A DNA stretch of 64,000 nucleotides from Pseudomonadota bacterium (GTDB taxonomy: Bacteria > Pseudomonadota > Gammaproteobacteria > Xanthomonadales > Xanthomonadaceae). Below, one piece after another: positions 37,105 through 45,974 of the stretch (position 1 is the stretch's first letter; each line of letters starts with the position of its first letter). A program made the position numbers and the translations under genes. Location of the stretch: contig JAKACT010000002.1 of the NCBI GenBank assembly GCA_021821195.1, positions 62,001 to 126,000 on the forward strand, in the 5' to 3' direction. Below the pieces are notes generated by a model that had not been told where the DNA came from, made no database searches, and saw only the letters and a program-made list of their open reading frames with translations.

Positions 37105-38503
37105 TGCGGCGCAGGTCTGGGTCGTCGACGACGACCGCTCGGTCCGCTTCGTCCTGGCCGCGGCGCTGGGCGAGGCGGGGTTCCGGGTCACCGCCTTCGC
37201 CGATGCCGCCGAAGTGCTGGATGCGCTGGCCAGTGGGCGCGTGCCGGACCTGCTGCTGACCGACGTGCGCATGCCCGGCGACAGCGGGCTGACCCTGCTG
37301 GACAAGCTCAAGGCCAGCCACCCGCGCCTGCCGGTGATCGTGATGTCGGCGCATACCGACGTGGCCAGCACCGCCGGCGCGTTCCGCGGCGGCGCGCAGG
37401 AATTCCTGTCCAAGCCCTTCGACATGGACGAAGCGGTGGCGCTGGTGCGGCGCGCGCTGCCGGAACAGGCGCTCGAGCGCGCCGCCCTGCCGCCAGCGGC
37501 GGTCCCCGAACCGGCGCAGGCATTGATCGGCCAAGCGCCCGCCATGCGCGCGCTGTTCCGCGCCATCGGCCGGCTGGCGCAGGTGCCGCTATCGGTGCTG
37601 GTCACCGGCGAGACCGGCACCGGCAAGGAACTGGTGGCACGCGCCCTGCACCGTGAATCGCCGCGCGCGGCGCGCCCGTTCGTGGCGCTGAACACCGCCG
37701 CGATCCCGGCCGAACTGCTGGAATCGGAGCTGTTCGGCCATGAGGCAGGCGCGTTCACCGGCGCGCACAAGCGCCACATCGGCCGTTTCGAACAGGCCGA
37801 CGGCGGCACCCTGTTCCTGGACGAGATCGGCGATATGCCGGCGGCGCTGCAGACGCGGCTGCTGCGGGTCCTGGCCGAGGGCGAGTTCTTCCGGGTCGGC
37901 GGGCGCGAGCTGATCCGCGTCGACGTGCGCGTGATCGCCGCCACCCACCAGCCGCTGGAAACGCTGGTGGAACAGGGTCGCTTCCGCGCCGACCTGCTGC
38001 ACCGCCTCGACGTGGTGCGGCTGCAATTGCCGCCGCTGCGGCAACGTCGCGAGGACATCCCGCAGCTGGCCGCGCGCTTCCTCGCGCACGCCGCGCGCAA
38101 GCTGCAGCTGCCACCGAAGAAGCTGTCCGCACCGGCTCTGGAGCGGCTGCGCACGCACGCCTGGCCGGGCAACGTGCGCGAACTGGAGAACGTGTGCTGG
38201 CGGCTGGCCGCGCTGGCCCCGGGCGAAACCATCGGCCCTGCCGACCTGCAGCTGGCGCTGCCGTCGGCCACCCAAGCCACGGCACCCGCGGACTGGCCCC
38301 AGCTGCTGGCCGACTGGGCGCGCGCGCAGCTCGATGCCGGCACGCCGGCCCTGCACGCACGGGCCCGCGACCTGCTCGACCGCACTCTGCTGGACACCGC
38401 GCTGGAGCGCTGCAACGGCCACCGCAGCGACGCCGCCGCCCTGCTCGGGCTGTCGCGCAACACCGTCACCCGCAAGCTGGGCTCGTCGCGCAAGCGGCGC
38501 TGA
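37097..38503 (+). CDS. ntrC: Nitrogen regulator NtrC, sigma-54 activator
   Basis: A 468-residue response regulator. The receiver has acidic residues DDD at 11-13, phospho-acceptor Asp56 in LLLTDVRMPG and Lys in FLSKPF. The AAA+ domain (about 145-375) has Walker A GETGTGKE, the sigma-54-contacting GAFTGAH motif, Walker B GGTLFLDEIGDM and the arginine finger region. A Fis-type helix-turn-helix ends the protein (AALLGLSRNTVTRKL). Likely targets in this window are the palindromes before glnA and ntrB. Confidence 0.96.
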   Translation: MADAAQVWVVDDDRSVRFVLAAALGEAGFRVTAFADAAEVLDALASGRVPDLLLTDVRMPGDSGLTLLDKLKASHPRLPVIVMSAHTDVASTAGAFRGGAQEFLSKPFDMDEAVALVRRALPEQALERAALPPAAVPEPAQALIGQAPAMRALFRAIGRLAQVPLSVLVTGETGTGKELVARALHRESPRAARPFVALNTAAIPAELLESELFGHEAGAFTGAHKRHIGRFEQADGGTLFLDEIGDMPAALQTRLLRVLAEGEFFRVGGRELIRVDVRVIAATHQPLETLVEQGRFRADLLHRLDVVRLQLPPLRQRREDIPQLAARFLAHAARKLQLPPKKLSAPALERLRTHAWPGNVRELENVCWRLAALAPGETIGPADLQLALPSATQATAPADWPQLLADWARAQLDAGTPALHARARDLLDRTLLDTALERCNGHRSDAAALLGLSRNTVTRKLGSSRKRR

Positions 38504-38586
38504 CGCCCGGCCGGCTTCCTGCACTATCTTCATCGCGCCTGAAGCCGCCTCCCGACAAAGTATCCCGTCCGCAACCGGAGATCGCC

Positions 38587-39168
38587 ATGCATCGCTTGCC
38601 CCGAGTCGCCCTCGTCACCGCCCTCGCCGCTGCGCTGGCGGCCTGCGCCAGCACGTCGCCGCAAACCGCGAGGCCCGACGCGCCGGCCATGGCCACCCAT
38701 GGCGCGAGCACCGCCAAGCAGGCCATCGCCAACCTCGCCTCGGCCTCCGGCAGCCTGGTCAGCGGCCGGCTGACGCTGGTGCCGATGGGCGACGGGGTGC
38801 ACATCACCGGCGAGATCGGCGGGCTGCAGGCGAACAGCAGCCACGGCTTCCATATCCACGAGAAGGGCGACTGCAGCGCGGCCGATGCCAGCAGCGCCGG
38901 CGGCCACTTCAACCCCGCTGCGAAGCCGCATGGCCGCGCCGGCCACGGCGCACACCATGCCGGCGATGGCGACAACCTGGTTGCAGATGCCCAGGGCGTG
39001 GCGCGGGTGGACGCACACTTCCCGGGGGTCAGCCTGGGCGGTGCCGGCGCCAACGACATCGCCGGGCGCGCCCTCATCGTCCATGCCAACGCCGATGATT
39101 ACAGCAGCCAACCGGCCGGCAACGCCGGTGCGCGGGTGGCCTGCGGCATCATCCAGCCCACGCCGTAG
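38587..39168 (+). CDS. sodC: Periplasmic Cu/Zn superoxide dismutase lipoprotein
   Basis: A 193-residue enzyme detoxifying superoxide in the periplasm. The lipobox LAAALAACAS makes it a probable lipoprotein. Copper ligands lie in HGFHIHEKGDC, and the bridging/zinc region is GGHFNPAAKPHGRAGHGAHHAGD with its downstream Asp. The C-terminal motif GNAGARVACGII carries the disulfide Cys and active-site Arg. GGAG lies 7 bases before the ATG. It begins 83 bp after ntrC, and a separate promoter is likely. Confidence 0.95.
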   Translation: MHRLPRVALVTALAAALAACASTSPQTARPDAPAMATHGASTAKQAIANLASASGSLVSGRLTLVPMGDGVHITGEIGGLQANSSHGFHIHEKGDCSAADASSAGGHFNPAAKPHGRAGHGAHHAGDGDNLVADAQGVARVDAHFPGVSLGGAGANDIAGRALIVHANADDYSSQPAGNAGARVACGIIQPTP

Positions 39169-39273
39169 GAAGGGCTTCGTCCCGGCGACGGTCCCGGGAT
39201 GCGCGGTGGCCCGCGGGCGCTCGTCGGCGAGCCATCGATGGTCCGGCCAGCCGGGCGCCGCCACCCAAGGGCG

Positions 39274-39303
39274 GCGCGCCTGCGAGCTCGCTTGCAGGCG
39301 CGC
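39274..39303. terminator. Bidirectional hairpin
   Basis: Perfect 10-bp inverted repeat GCGCGCCTGC / GCAGGCGCGC with a 10-base loop, in the 141-bp gap between convergent sodC and the next gene. Confidence 0.65.
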
Positions 39304-39309
39304 ACCGCC

Positions 39310-40197
39310 TCAGCGCAGGCAGTCGCTGTTGCCGTCGCCGCAGTGGACGAACTGCACCGGCACGCCGTGCACTTCCAGCACTGCCGCGTACTGGCGCTGG
39401 CGCGCCTGGAAGCGGATGAAGCCGCGCTCCAGCTTGCCGCTGTCGGTTTCTTCCGGCGCATTGCGCGCACGCCAGGCCTGCGGCGACAGCATCGCGATCC
39501 GCACCTCGCCGTCGCCAGAGCGGGCCAGCGGTTCCGGCGGCGCGTCGAGCAGGAACTCGGCGTCCTTTTCCGCCAGCATCGGCCCGATCAACGCGTGCTC
39601 CAGTAGCGACCACAGTGCGTCCAGGCCGACGTTCTGGTACTGCATCGCCATCATCGCCAGCAGGTCGTGCAGGCTCAGGTAGCGGATGTGTTCGATCCGC
39701 GCGCACAGCCCGTCCTGCAGCGCCAGCGCGGCGTCGGCCTGCGCCATGCCGCAGTCGAACAGCTTGGATTCCAGCTGCTCCGCGGCCGCCGCAAGGCCCG
39801 GTCCGCGCAACACGAACGGCATCACCCGCAGGCCGCCGCCGGCCAGCGCCGGGTCGCACTGCAGCGGCTGCGGCACGTCCCCCTGCGCGTCGGCACCGAA
39901 GCCGATCACGCGCGCGCCCTGCGCCTGTCCCGGCGCGCGCTGCAGCAGTTCGATGACGCGCTGGTGCAGCGGCCAGCCGGGGCGCAGCGCTTCGGCCGGA
40001 TCGAAATGCGCCGCCATCAGCGCCAGCTCGCAGTCGGCCACGTCCGGGGTCAGCTTGGCAAGGTCGCGGCCCAGCAGCGCGGCTACCTCGCCGGCGCTGC
40101 CGGCGGCAAGCGCGGCGCGCTCCGGCATGCCGCCGTCGCGCAGTTCGATGGCAATCACGCTGCGGAACACGGCGGGGTCTGGCGCAGTGAACGACAT
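39310..40197 (-). CDS. Unrecognised protein, 295 residues
   Basis: I do not recognise this family. It is soluble-looking with no signal peptide or membrane segment. Features: an N-terminal Ala/Leu-rich part, a VMPFVLRGPG segment, an ESKLFDCGMAQADAALALQD segment, a helix-rich stretch with YLSLHDLLAMMAMQYQNVGL, and a C-terminal part ending with two cysteines in VHCGDGNSDC. Codon bias matches its neighbours. AGGA lies about 7 bases before the ATG at 40197. It is divergent from the thiolase gene with 78 bp between starts. Confidence 0.8.
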   Translation of the reverse strand: MSFTAPDPAVFRSVIAIELRDGGMPERAALAAGSAGEVAALLGRDLAKLTPDVADCELALMAAHFDPAEALRPGWPLHQRVIELLQRAPGQAQGARVIGFGADAQGDVPQPLQCDPALAGGGLRVMPFVLRGPGLAAAAEQLESKLFDCGMAQADAALALQDGLCARIEHIRYLSLHDLLAMMAMQYQNVGLDALWSLLEHALIGPMLAEKDAEFLLDAPPEPLARSGDGEVRIAMLSPQAWRARNAPEETDSGKLERGFIRFQARQRQYAAVLEVHGVPVQFVHCGDGNSDCLR

Positions 40198-40275
40198 GTG
40201 GAGTCCTGACTCGGAATAGCAACGCTACACTCGCCCCATTATGCCCGCGTCGCGGGCCAGACCCGAGGTGAGCCC

Positions 40276-41553
40276 ATGCAACACGGTCGTCCCGTCGCCA
40301 TCCTGGGTGGTGTCCGCATCCCGTTCTGCCGCCAGAACACGGCCTATGCCGACGTCGGCAACCTCGGCATGTCGGTGCGCACGCTGGGCGCGCTGGTCGA
40401 GAAATTCGGCCTGCACGGGCAGCAGCTGGGCGAAGTGGCGATGGGCGCGGTGATCAAGCACTCGTCCGACTGGAACCTCGGCCGCGAGGCCGCGCTGTCG
40501 TCCGGCCTGTCGCCGCTGACCCCGGGCATCACCCTGCAGCGCGCCTGCGGCACTTCGCTGGACACGATCGTGCACATCGCCGGCAAGATCGCCACTGGGC
40601 AGATCGAAGCCGGCATCGGCGGCGGCTCCGACACCACCTCGGACGTGCCCATCGTGTACGGCAAGGCCCTGCGCCAGCGCCTGCTCAAGGCCGCGGCGGC
40701 CAAGACCTTCAAGGACAAGCTGGCCGCGTTCAAGGGCTTCCGCTTCGCCGAACTGAAGCCGGACTTCCCCGGGGTGGCCGAGCCGCGCACCGGCAAGTCG
40801 ATGGGCGCGCACTGCGAGGACATGGCGAAGGAGTGGAACATCTCGCGCGATTCGCAGGACGAGCTGGCCGCGGCTTCGCACCACAAGCTGGCCGCCGCCT
40901 ATGCGCGCGGCTTCTTCGATGACCTGGTGGTGAGTTTCCGTGGGGTCAACCGCGACAACATCCTGCGCCCGGACAGCAGCATCGAGAAGCTGGCCACGCT
41001 CAAGCCCGCCTTCGACAAGACCTCCGGCAAGGGCACCCTGACCGCCGGCAACTCCACCCCGCTGACCGACGGCGCTTCCGCCTGCCTGCTGGCCAGCGAC
41101 GAATGGGCCGCGCAGCATGGCCACGAGGTGCTCTGCCACCTGCGCGATGCGCAGGTCGCGGCGGTCGATTTCGTCCACGGCGAAGGCCTGCTGATGGCGC
41201 CGACGGTGGCAGTGGCGGAGATGCTCAAGCGCAACGGGCTTGCGCTGCAGGATTTCGATTTCTACGAAATCCACGAAGCCTTCGCCGCGCAGGTGCTGTG
41301 CACGCTGCGCGCATGGGAGAGCGAGGAGTACTGCAAGGGCCGCCTCGGCCTCGACGCGCCGCTGGGCCGCATCGATCCGGCCAAGATCAATCCGAACGGT
41401 TCGTCGCTGGCCACCGGCCACCCGTTCGCCGCCACCGGCGCGCGCATCGTCGCCACCGCCGCCAAGGAGCTGAAGCAGCGCGGCGGCGGCCGCTGCCTGG
41501 TCAGCATCTGCACCGCCGGCGGCATGGGCGTGGTAGCAATCCTCGAGCGCTGA
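40276..41553 (+). CDS. Acetyl-CoA acetyltransferase / thiolase (FadI-like)
   Basis: A 425-residue thiolase. The acyl-accepting Cys is in LQRACGTSLDT, the catalytic His residues are in IHEAFAAQ and ATGHPFAATGAR, and the second Cys is in SICTAGGMG. Length and the loop insert with GKSMGAHCEDMAKEW fit the FadI-type trifunctional-complex thiolases, which cleave 3-ketoacyl-CoA in fatty acid oxidation, but no FadJ-type partner is adjacent. GAGGTGAG sits just before the ATG. TACACT at 40226-40231 may be the -10. The gene converges on a flavoprotein gene only 9 bp away. Confidence 0.92.
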   Translation: MQHGRPVAILGGVRIPFCRQNTAYADVGNLGMSVRTLGALVEKFGLHGQQLGEVAMGAVIKHSSDWNLGREAALSSGLSPLTPGITLQRACGTSLDTIVHIAGKIATGQIEAGIGGGSDTTSDVPIVYGKALRQRLLKAAAAKTFKDKLAAFKGFRFAELKPDFPGVAEPRTGKSMGAHCEDMAKEWNISRDSQDELAAASHHKLAAAYARGFFDDLVVSFRGVNRDNILRPDSSIEKLATLKPAFDKTSGKGTLTAGNSTPLTDGASACLLASDEWAAQHGHEVLCHLRDAQVAAVDFVHGEGLLMAPTVAVAEMLKRNGLALQDFDFYEIHEAFAAQVLCTLRAWESEEYCKGRLGLDAPLGRIDPAKINPNGSSLATGHPFAATGARIVATAAKELKQRGGGRCLVSICTAGGMGVVAILER

Positions 41554-41565
41554 GGCGCCGCCTCA
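41551..41565. terminator. Palindrome containing both convergent stop codons
   Basis: TGAGGCGCCGCCTCA: a perfect 7+1+7 palindrome whose first three bases are the thiolase stop and last three the flavoprotein stop (on the other strand). It may act as a minimal shared terminator. Confidence 0.4.
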
Positions 41566-43206
41566 GGCCGCAGCCAGCAGGCTGCGCGCCACCGCTTCGG
41601 CAATCTTGATGCCATCCACGCCCGCGGACAGGATGCCGCCGGCGTAGCCCGCGCCTTCGCCGGCCGGGAACAGGCCGCGCGTGTTGAGACTGTGCCCGTC
41701 CCCACCGCGGGTGATCCGCAGCGGCGAGGAGGTGCGCGTCTCCACGCCGGTCAACACCGCATCGTGCATGGCAAAGCCGCGGATCTGCCTGTCGAATGCC
41801 GGCAGCGCTTCGCGGATCGCCTCGATCGCATAGCGCGGCAGCGCTTCGTCCAGCGACCCCAGCCGCACGCCGGGCTTGTACGAGGGCAATACCTGGCCAA
41901 ACGTCCGCGAGGCGCGGTTGGCGATGAAGTCGCCGACCAGTTGCCCCGGTGCCTCGTAGTCGCCACCGCCCAGGGTGAACGCCTGCGACTCCCAGTGGCG
42001 CTGTAGCGCGATGCCGGCCAGCGGGCCGTCACCGTACGGCGCGAAATCCTCGGGCGTGATGCCGCAGACGATTGCCGCGTTGGCATTGCGCTCGTTGCGC
42101 GAGTACTGGCTCATGCCGTTGGTGACCACCCGGCCGGGCTCGCTGGTGGCGGCCACCACGGTACCGCCCGGGCACATGCAGAAGCTGTACACCGCGCGGC
42201 CGTTGCGACAGTGATGGACCAGCTTGTAGTCGGCCGCGCCCAGCAGCGGATGCCCGGCCTGCGGGCCGAAGCGCGCGGCGTCGATCAGCGCCTGCGGATG
42301 CTCGACACGGAAGCCGATCGAGAAGGGTTTTGCCTCGACGTACACGCCGCGCGCGTGCAGCATTTCGAAGGTGTCGCGCGCGCTGTGGCCCAGCGCCAGC
42401 ACCACGTGGTCGGCGCGGATCCCTTCGCCGCTGGCCAGGGCCACGCCGCGCACGTGGCGGGTGCCGGCGGCATCGGTCTCGACCAGCAGGTCATCGACGC
42501 GCTGGCTGAAGCGGATCTCGCCGCCCAACGCTTCGATGGTGGCGCGCATCTTCTCCACCATCGACACCAGCCGGAAGGTGCCGATGTGCGGCTTGCTGAC
42601 GTAGAGGATTTCCTCGGGCGCGCCGGCGGCGACGAATTCGGTGAGCACCTTGCGGCCGTAGTGCTGCTTGTCGCTGATCTGGCTGTACAGCTTGCCGTCG
42701 GAAAACGTCCCCGCGCCGCCCTCGCCGAACTGCACGTTGGATTCCGGCGTCAGCACTTTGCCGCGCCACAGGCCCCACGTGTCCTTGGTGCGTTCGCGCA
42801 CGGCCTTGCCGCGCTCCAGGATGATCGGGCGGAAGCCCATCTGCGCCAGTACCAGCCCGGCAAACAGGCCGCACGGCCCCATCCCGATCACCAGCGGGCG
42901 CAGCCGCAGCTGCGCAGGCGCCTGGCCGACGAACCTGTAGGTCGTGTCCGGCGTTGGCAGCACCTTGCTGCCCGACGGGTGCGACGCATCCTGCAGGCGC
43001 GCCAGCAGCTCCACCGCGCGCGGAGTATCCACGTCGAGCGCATAGATCAGCAGGATCGCGCCGCGCCGGCGGGCGTCGTAGCTGCGCCGGGCCACGCTGT
43101 AGCCGGTCAGTTCGTGCGGGGCGATGCCCAGCCGCGCCACGATGGCCGCGGCCAGCGCGGCTTCATCGTGGTCCAGCGGCAGCTTGAGGTCGGTGATGCG
43201 GAGCAT
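41563..43206 (-). CDS. FAD-dependent oxidoreductase of the COG2509 type
   Basis: About 547 residues. A substrate-like N-terminal domain (LRITDLKLPLDHDE) precedes a Rossmann FAD-binding motif at about 105 (LVIGMGPCGLFAGLVLAQMG). Further flavoprotein signatures are VLALGHSARDTFEML and a C-terminal GEGAGYAGGILSAGVDGIKIAE motif binding the FAD ribityl chain. The biochemical role of this conserved family is unknown. Two starts are possible: an ATG at 43224 that overlaps the preceding stop (TAATG) and the ATG at 43206, chosen because homologues begin at MLR. Confidence 0.88.
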   Translation of the reverse strand: MLRITDLKLPLDHDEAALAAAIVARLGIAPHELTGYSVARRSYDARRRGAILLIYALDVDTPRAVELLARLQDASHPSGSKVLPTPDTTYRFVGQAPAQLRLRPLVIGMGPCGLFAGLVLAQMGFRPIILERGKAVRERTKDTWGLWRGKVLTPESNVQFGEGGAGTFSDGKLYSQISDKQHYGRKVLTEFVAAGAPEEILYVSKPHIGTFRLVSMVEKMRATIEALGGEIRFSQRVDDLLVETDAAGTRHVRGVALASGEGIRADHVVLALGHSARDTFEMLHARGVYVEAKPFSIGFRVEHPQALIDAARFGPQAGHPLLGAADYKLVHHCRNGRAVYSFCMCPGGTVVAATSEPGRVVTNGMSQYSRNERNANAAIVCGITPEDFAPYGDGPLAGIALQRHWESQAFTLGGGDYEAPGQLVGDFIANRASRTFGQVLPSYKPGVRLGSLDEALPRYAIEAIREALPAFDRQIRGFAMHDAVLTGVETRTSSPLRITRGGDGHSLNTRGLFPAGEGAGYAGGILSAGVDGIKIAEAVARSLLAAA

Positions 43207-43223
43207 GGGGGGTCGACCCGGCA

Positions 43224-45557
43224 TTACTTCAGCGTGCGCTCGAACAATTCATGAATCCGCCGGTATTCGTCGTACCAGCTGTCCGCATGGGTGAAGCCGT
43301 GCCGCTCCAGCGGATACGGCGCCAGCTCCCACTTGTCCTTGCGCAGCTCGATCAGCCGCTGCGCCAGCATCACCGAATCCTTGAAGAACACGTTGTCGTC
43401 GATCATGCCGTGGGCGATCAGCAGGTGGTCCTGCAGGCCCTCGGCGTATTCGAGCGGCGAAGACCGCTTGTAGGCCTCGGGGTCGAGTTCCGGCGTGTTG
43501 AGGATATTGCTGGTGTATTCGTGGTTGTACTGCGACCAGTCGCTGACCGGGCGCAGCGCGGCGCCGGCCTTGAACACGCCGGGCTTCTGGAACAGCGCGG
43601 CGAAGGCCATGAAGCCGCCGTAGCTGCCGCCGTAGATGCCCGCGCGGTCGCGATCGCCCTGCTTGGTTTCCACCAGCCAGTCCAGGCCGTCGAGGTAATC
43701 CTCCAGTTCCGGCTTGCCCATCCAGCGGTAGATCGCGGTGCGCCAGTCGCGGCCGTAGCCCTCGCTGGCGCGGTAGTCGAGGTCGAGCACGATGTAGCCC
43801 TGGTCCACCAGCAGGTTGTGGAACATCTGCTCGCGGAAGTAGTTGGGGTAGCGCGCCGACACGTTCTGCAAGTAGCCCGCGCCATGCACGAACATCACGA
43901 TCGGGTACTTACGGCCCGGCTCCATCTTCTCCGGGGCGTAGTACTTGCCCCAGATGGTGCCGGCGCCGTGCTTGCTGGGCACCTGCACGACCTGCGGCTG
44001 GATCCAGCTGCGCGCCTTGAAGTCGGCGCTGCGGGTGTCGGTGAGGCGGCGCGCCTCGCCGCCACCGGCGTCCACCACCGACAGCTGCGGCGGCAGGTAG
44101 GCCAGCGAATGCCGCACCAGCAGCTTGGTTCCGTCCGGCGATGTGGAGAAATCCTCCACGCCGTCCAGCGCGGTCAGCTCGCGCACCTCGCCGCCGGCGG
44201 CGGGCACTTTGCAGACCTCGTAGTCGCCGGGTGCGCTGCGGTTGCACAGGAACCGGAACGTGGCGCCATCGCGCGACACGCTGACCTGCGAGGCCTCCCA
44301 GCGGCCCTGGGTGAGCTGGCGGCGGCGCGTGCCGTCCAGCGTGTAGAGATGCGAGAAGCCGCTTTCCTCGCTGAGGTACCAGAGCGTGCGGCCATCCGGC
44401 AGCCAGCCGAATTCGTTGAAGCCCCAGTTGATCCACGCCGGGTCGGTGAGCCGGTGGCGCGGCTGCAGGCGCGCGCCGTCGAGCTCGACGCTGGCGATCC
44501 AGCGGTCCTTGTTGTCGATGGCGCGCAGCATCACCGCCGCGTTGCGGCCGTCGGCGCTCCACTGCACATCCCCCACCTGCAGCGCGCGGTTGCCCTGCAG
44601 GGCCGGCTTGCTGGCGGCCTTGCGCATTGCCGCCAGCGGATCGACGGCGATGCCGGGTAGCGCGTCGAACGCCAGCTCGGCCAGCTTGCCGGTGGCAAGG
44701 TCGGCCAGCCACAGCCTGTGCGGCAGCGGGTCGCCGCGCCCGACGCGGGTGCGCACGTCCTCGAACTCCTCGTAGCCGGATTCGGTGACGTACATCGGCA
44801 TCTTGCCGGCGCGCCCGCCGTCGGCGCCCTTCTCGCGGGTGACCGCCAGCAACCAGCGGCCGTCCGGCGACAGCGCGGTGTCGGCGATCTCCACGCCCTT
44901 GCCCAGGTAGACCGGCGCCGGCGCGCGGGTCGGATCCGCCTTGCGCCAGTCGTCGGCCTGCACGCGCGCGGCGTCGCGGCGGGCGCGGTCGTCCTTGAGG
45001 GTGGCGATCAGGCGCAGCTGGCGATCGCGCAGGTCGTCGGCCTTGGGCGGCGTGCCCGGTGCGTCCTCGGCCTTCGCCACCGCGGCCTGCACCACGCCGC
45101 GGCCGTCCCAGCGGTACCACGCCTCGCCCGCGCGCCACACCAGCGCGCCACCACTGCTCCACTGCAGGCGCGAAGCGGCCTGGTTGTCGCGGGTCAGCTG
45201 CTGCAGCGCGCCAACGCGCAGGTCGCGCACGAACACGTCGCCACTGCGGATGAAGGCGCTGCGGTTGCCCGCGGCGTCGATGACCGCGCCGTCGGCGTCG
45301 AGGTCGGCGCGCGCGGCATCGTCCAGCCGGGCAGCCGCGCCGCCGTCGATACCCACCCGCCAGATGTCGCGGATGCTGGCGCCATCGCGCTTCTGCAGGT
45401 AGTAGGCGGACTTGCCGTCCCAGCCCCACCACGCGCGATCCACCGGATTGCCGATCCAGTCGGGGTCGGCCATCGCCTGGGCCAGGCTGACGCGCTCGGC
45501 GGCATGTGCGGCGGGCAGGGTGGACAACAGGGCGAACGCAAGCGGGAGGAGGCGCAT
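43224..45557 (-). CDS. Secreted S9-family prolyl oligopeptidase-like peptidase
   Basis: A 777-residue serine peptidase with a signal peptide (LPLAFALLSTLPAAHA). A beta-propeller occupies roughly 40-500, and the C-terminal alpha/beta-hydrolase domain has Ser in GIYGGSYGGFMAF, Asp in MIDDNVFFKDS and His in ERHGFTH. It belongs to the S9 family but is clearly distinct from the DPP-IV gene at 10.2-12.6 kb. Its stop overlaps the flavoprotein start (TAATG), suggesting coupling. It is divergent from ycgL. Confidence 0.92.
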   Translation of the reverse strand: MRLLPLAFALLSTLPAAHAAERVSLAQAMADPDWIGNPVDRAWWGWDGKSAYYLQKRDGASIRDIWRVGIDGGAAARLDDAARADLDADGAVIDAAGNRSAFIRSGDVFVRDLRVGALQQLTRDNQAASRLQWSSGGALVWRAGEAWYRWDGRGVVQAAVAKAEDAPGTPPKADDLRDRQLRLIATLKDDRARRDAARVQADDWRKADPTRAPAPVYLGKGVEIADTALSPDGRWLLAVTREKGADGGRAGKMPMYVTESGYEEFEDVRTRVGRGDPLPHRLWLADLATGKLAELAFDALPGIAVDPLAAMRKAASKPALQGNRALQVGDVQWSADGRNAAVMLRAIDNKDRWIASVELDGARLQPRHRLTDPAWINWGFNEFGWLPDGRTLWYLSEESGFSHLYTLDGTRRRQLTQGRWEASQVSVSRDGATFRFLCNRSAPGDYEVCKVPAAGGEVRELTALDGVEDFSTSPDGTKLLVRHSLAYLPPQLSVVDAGGGEARRLTDTRSADFKARSWIQPQVVQVPSKHGAGTIWGKYYAPEKMEPGRKYPIVMFVHGAGYLQNVSARYPNYFREQMFHNLLVDQGYIVLDLDYRASEGYGRDWRTAIYRWMGKPELEDYLDGLDWLVETKQGDRDRAGIYGGSYGGFMAFAALFQKPGVFKAGAALRPVSDWSQYNHEYTSNILNTPELDPEAYKRSSPLEYAEGLQDHLLIAHGMIDDNVFFKDSVMLAQRLIELRKDKWELAPYPLERHGFTHADSWYDEYRRIHELFERTLK

Positions 45558-45704
45558 GGATGGATCCGAAGCGGAACGATCCGGGCAGCGTAGCAGCCGG
45601 TTCCCTGCGCGCCTGTGCCGGATGTCCCGCCAGCGGTTCCGCCGCAGCGCGCTTTACCGCACAATCCGTGATTGATTCCGCAAACCCGATTCCCCCGGAT
45701 CGCG

Positions 45705-45974
45705 ATGCTTGCCTTCGTCTACAAGAGCCTGAAAAAGGCCGACACGTATCTCTACCTCGCCACGCGCGACGATTTCGGCTGCCTGCCGGAACCGCTGCGC
45801 GCGCAGCTGGGCAACCTGCAGTTCGTGCTGGAAGTGGCGCTGGCGCCGGAACGCCGGCTGGCGCGCGAGGATCCCGACGTGGTGCGCAGCAACCTCGCCA
45901 GCCGCGGCTTCCACCTGCAGTTCCCGCCCACCGTGGCCGATCCGATGAGCGACGACTGGGGCACCGATGCCTGA
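45705..45974 (+). CDS. ycgL: YcgL-domain protein
   Basis: An 89-residue cytosolic protein beginning MLAFVYKSLKKADTYLYL, the YcgL family signature, with VLEVALAPERRLAREDPD and a C-terminal GFHLQFPP. Function unknown. The ATG at 45705 fits homologues; an in-frame ATT at 45672 would add 11 residues. It overlaps the ankyrin gene by 8 bases, so the two are probably translated together. Confidence 0.92.
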   Translation: MLAFVYKSLKKADTYLYLATRDDFGCLPEPLRAQLGNLQFVLEVALAPERRLAREDPDVVRSNLASRGFHLQFPPTVADPMSDDWGTDA

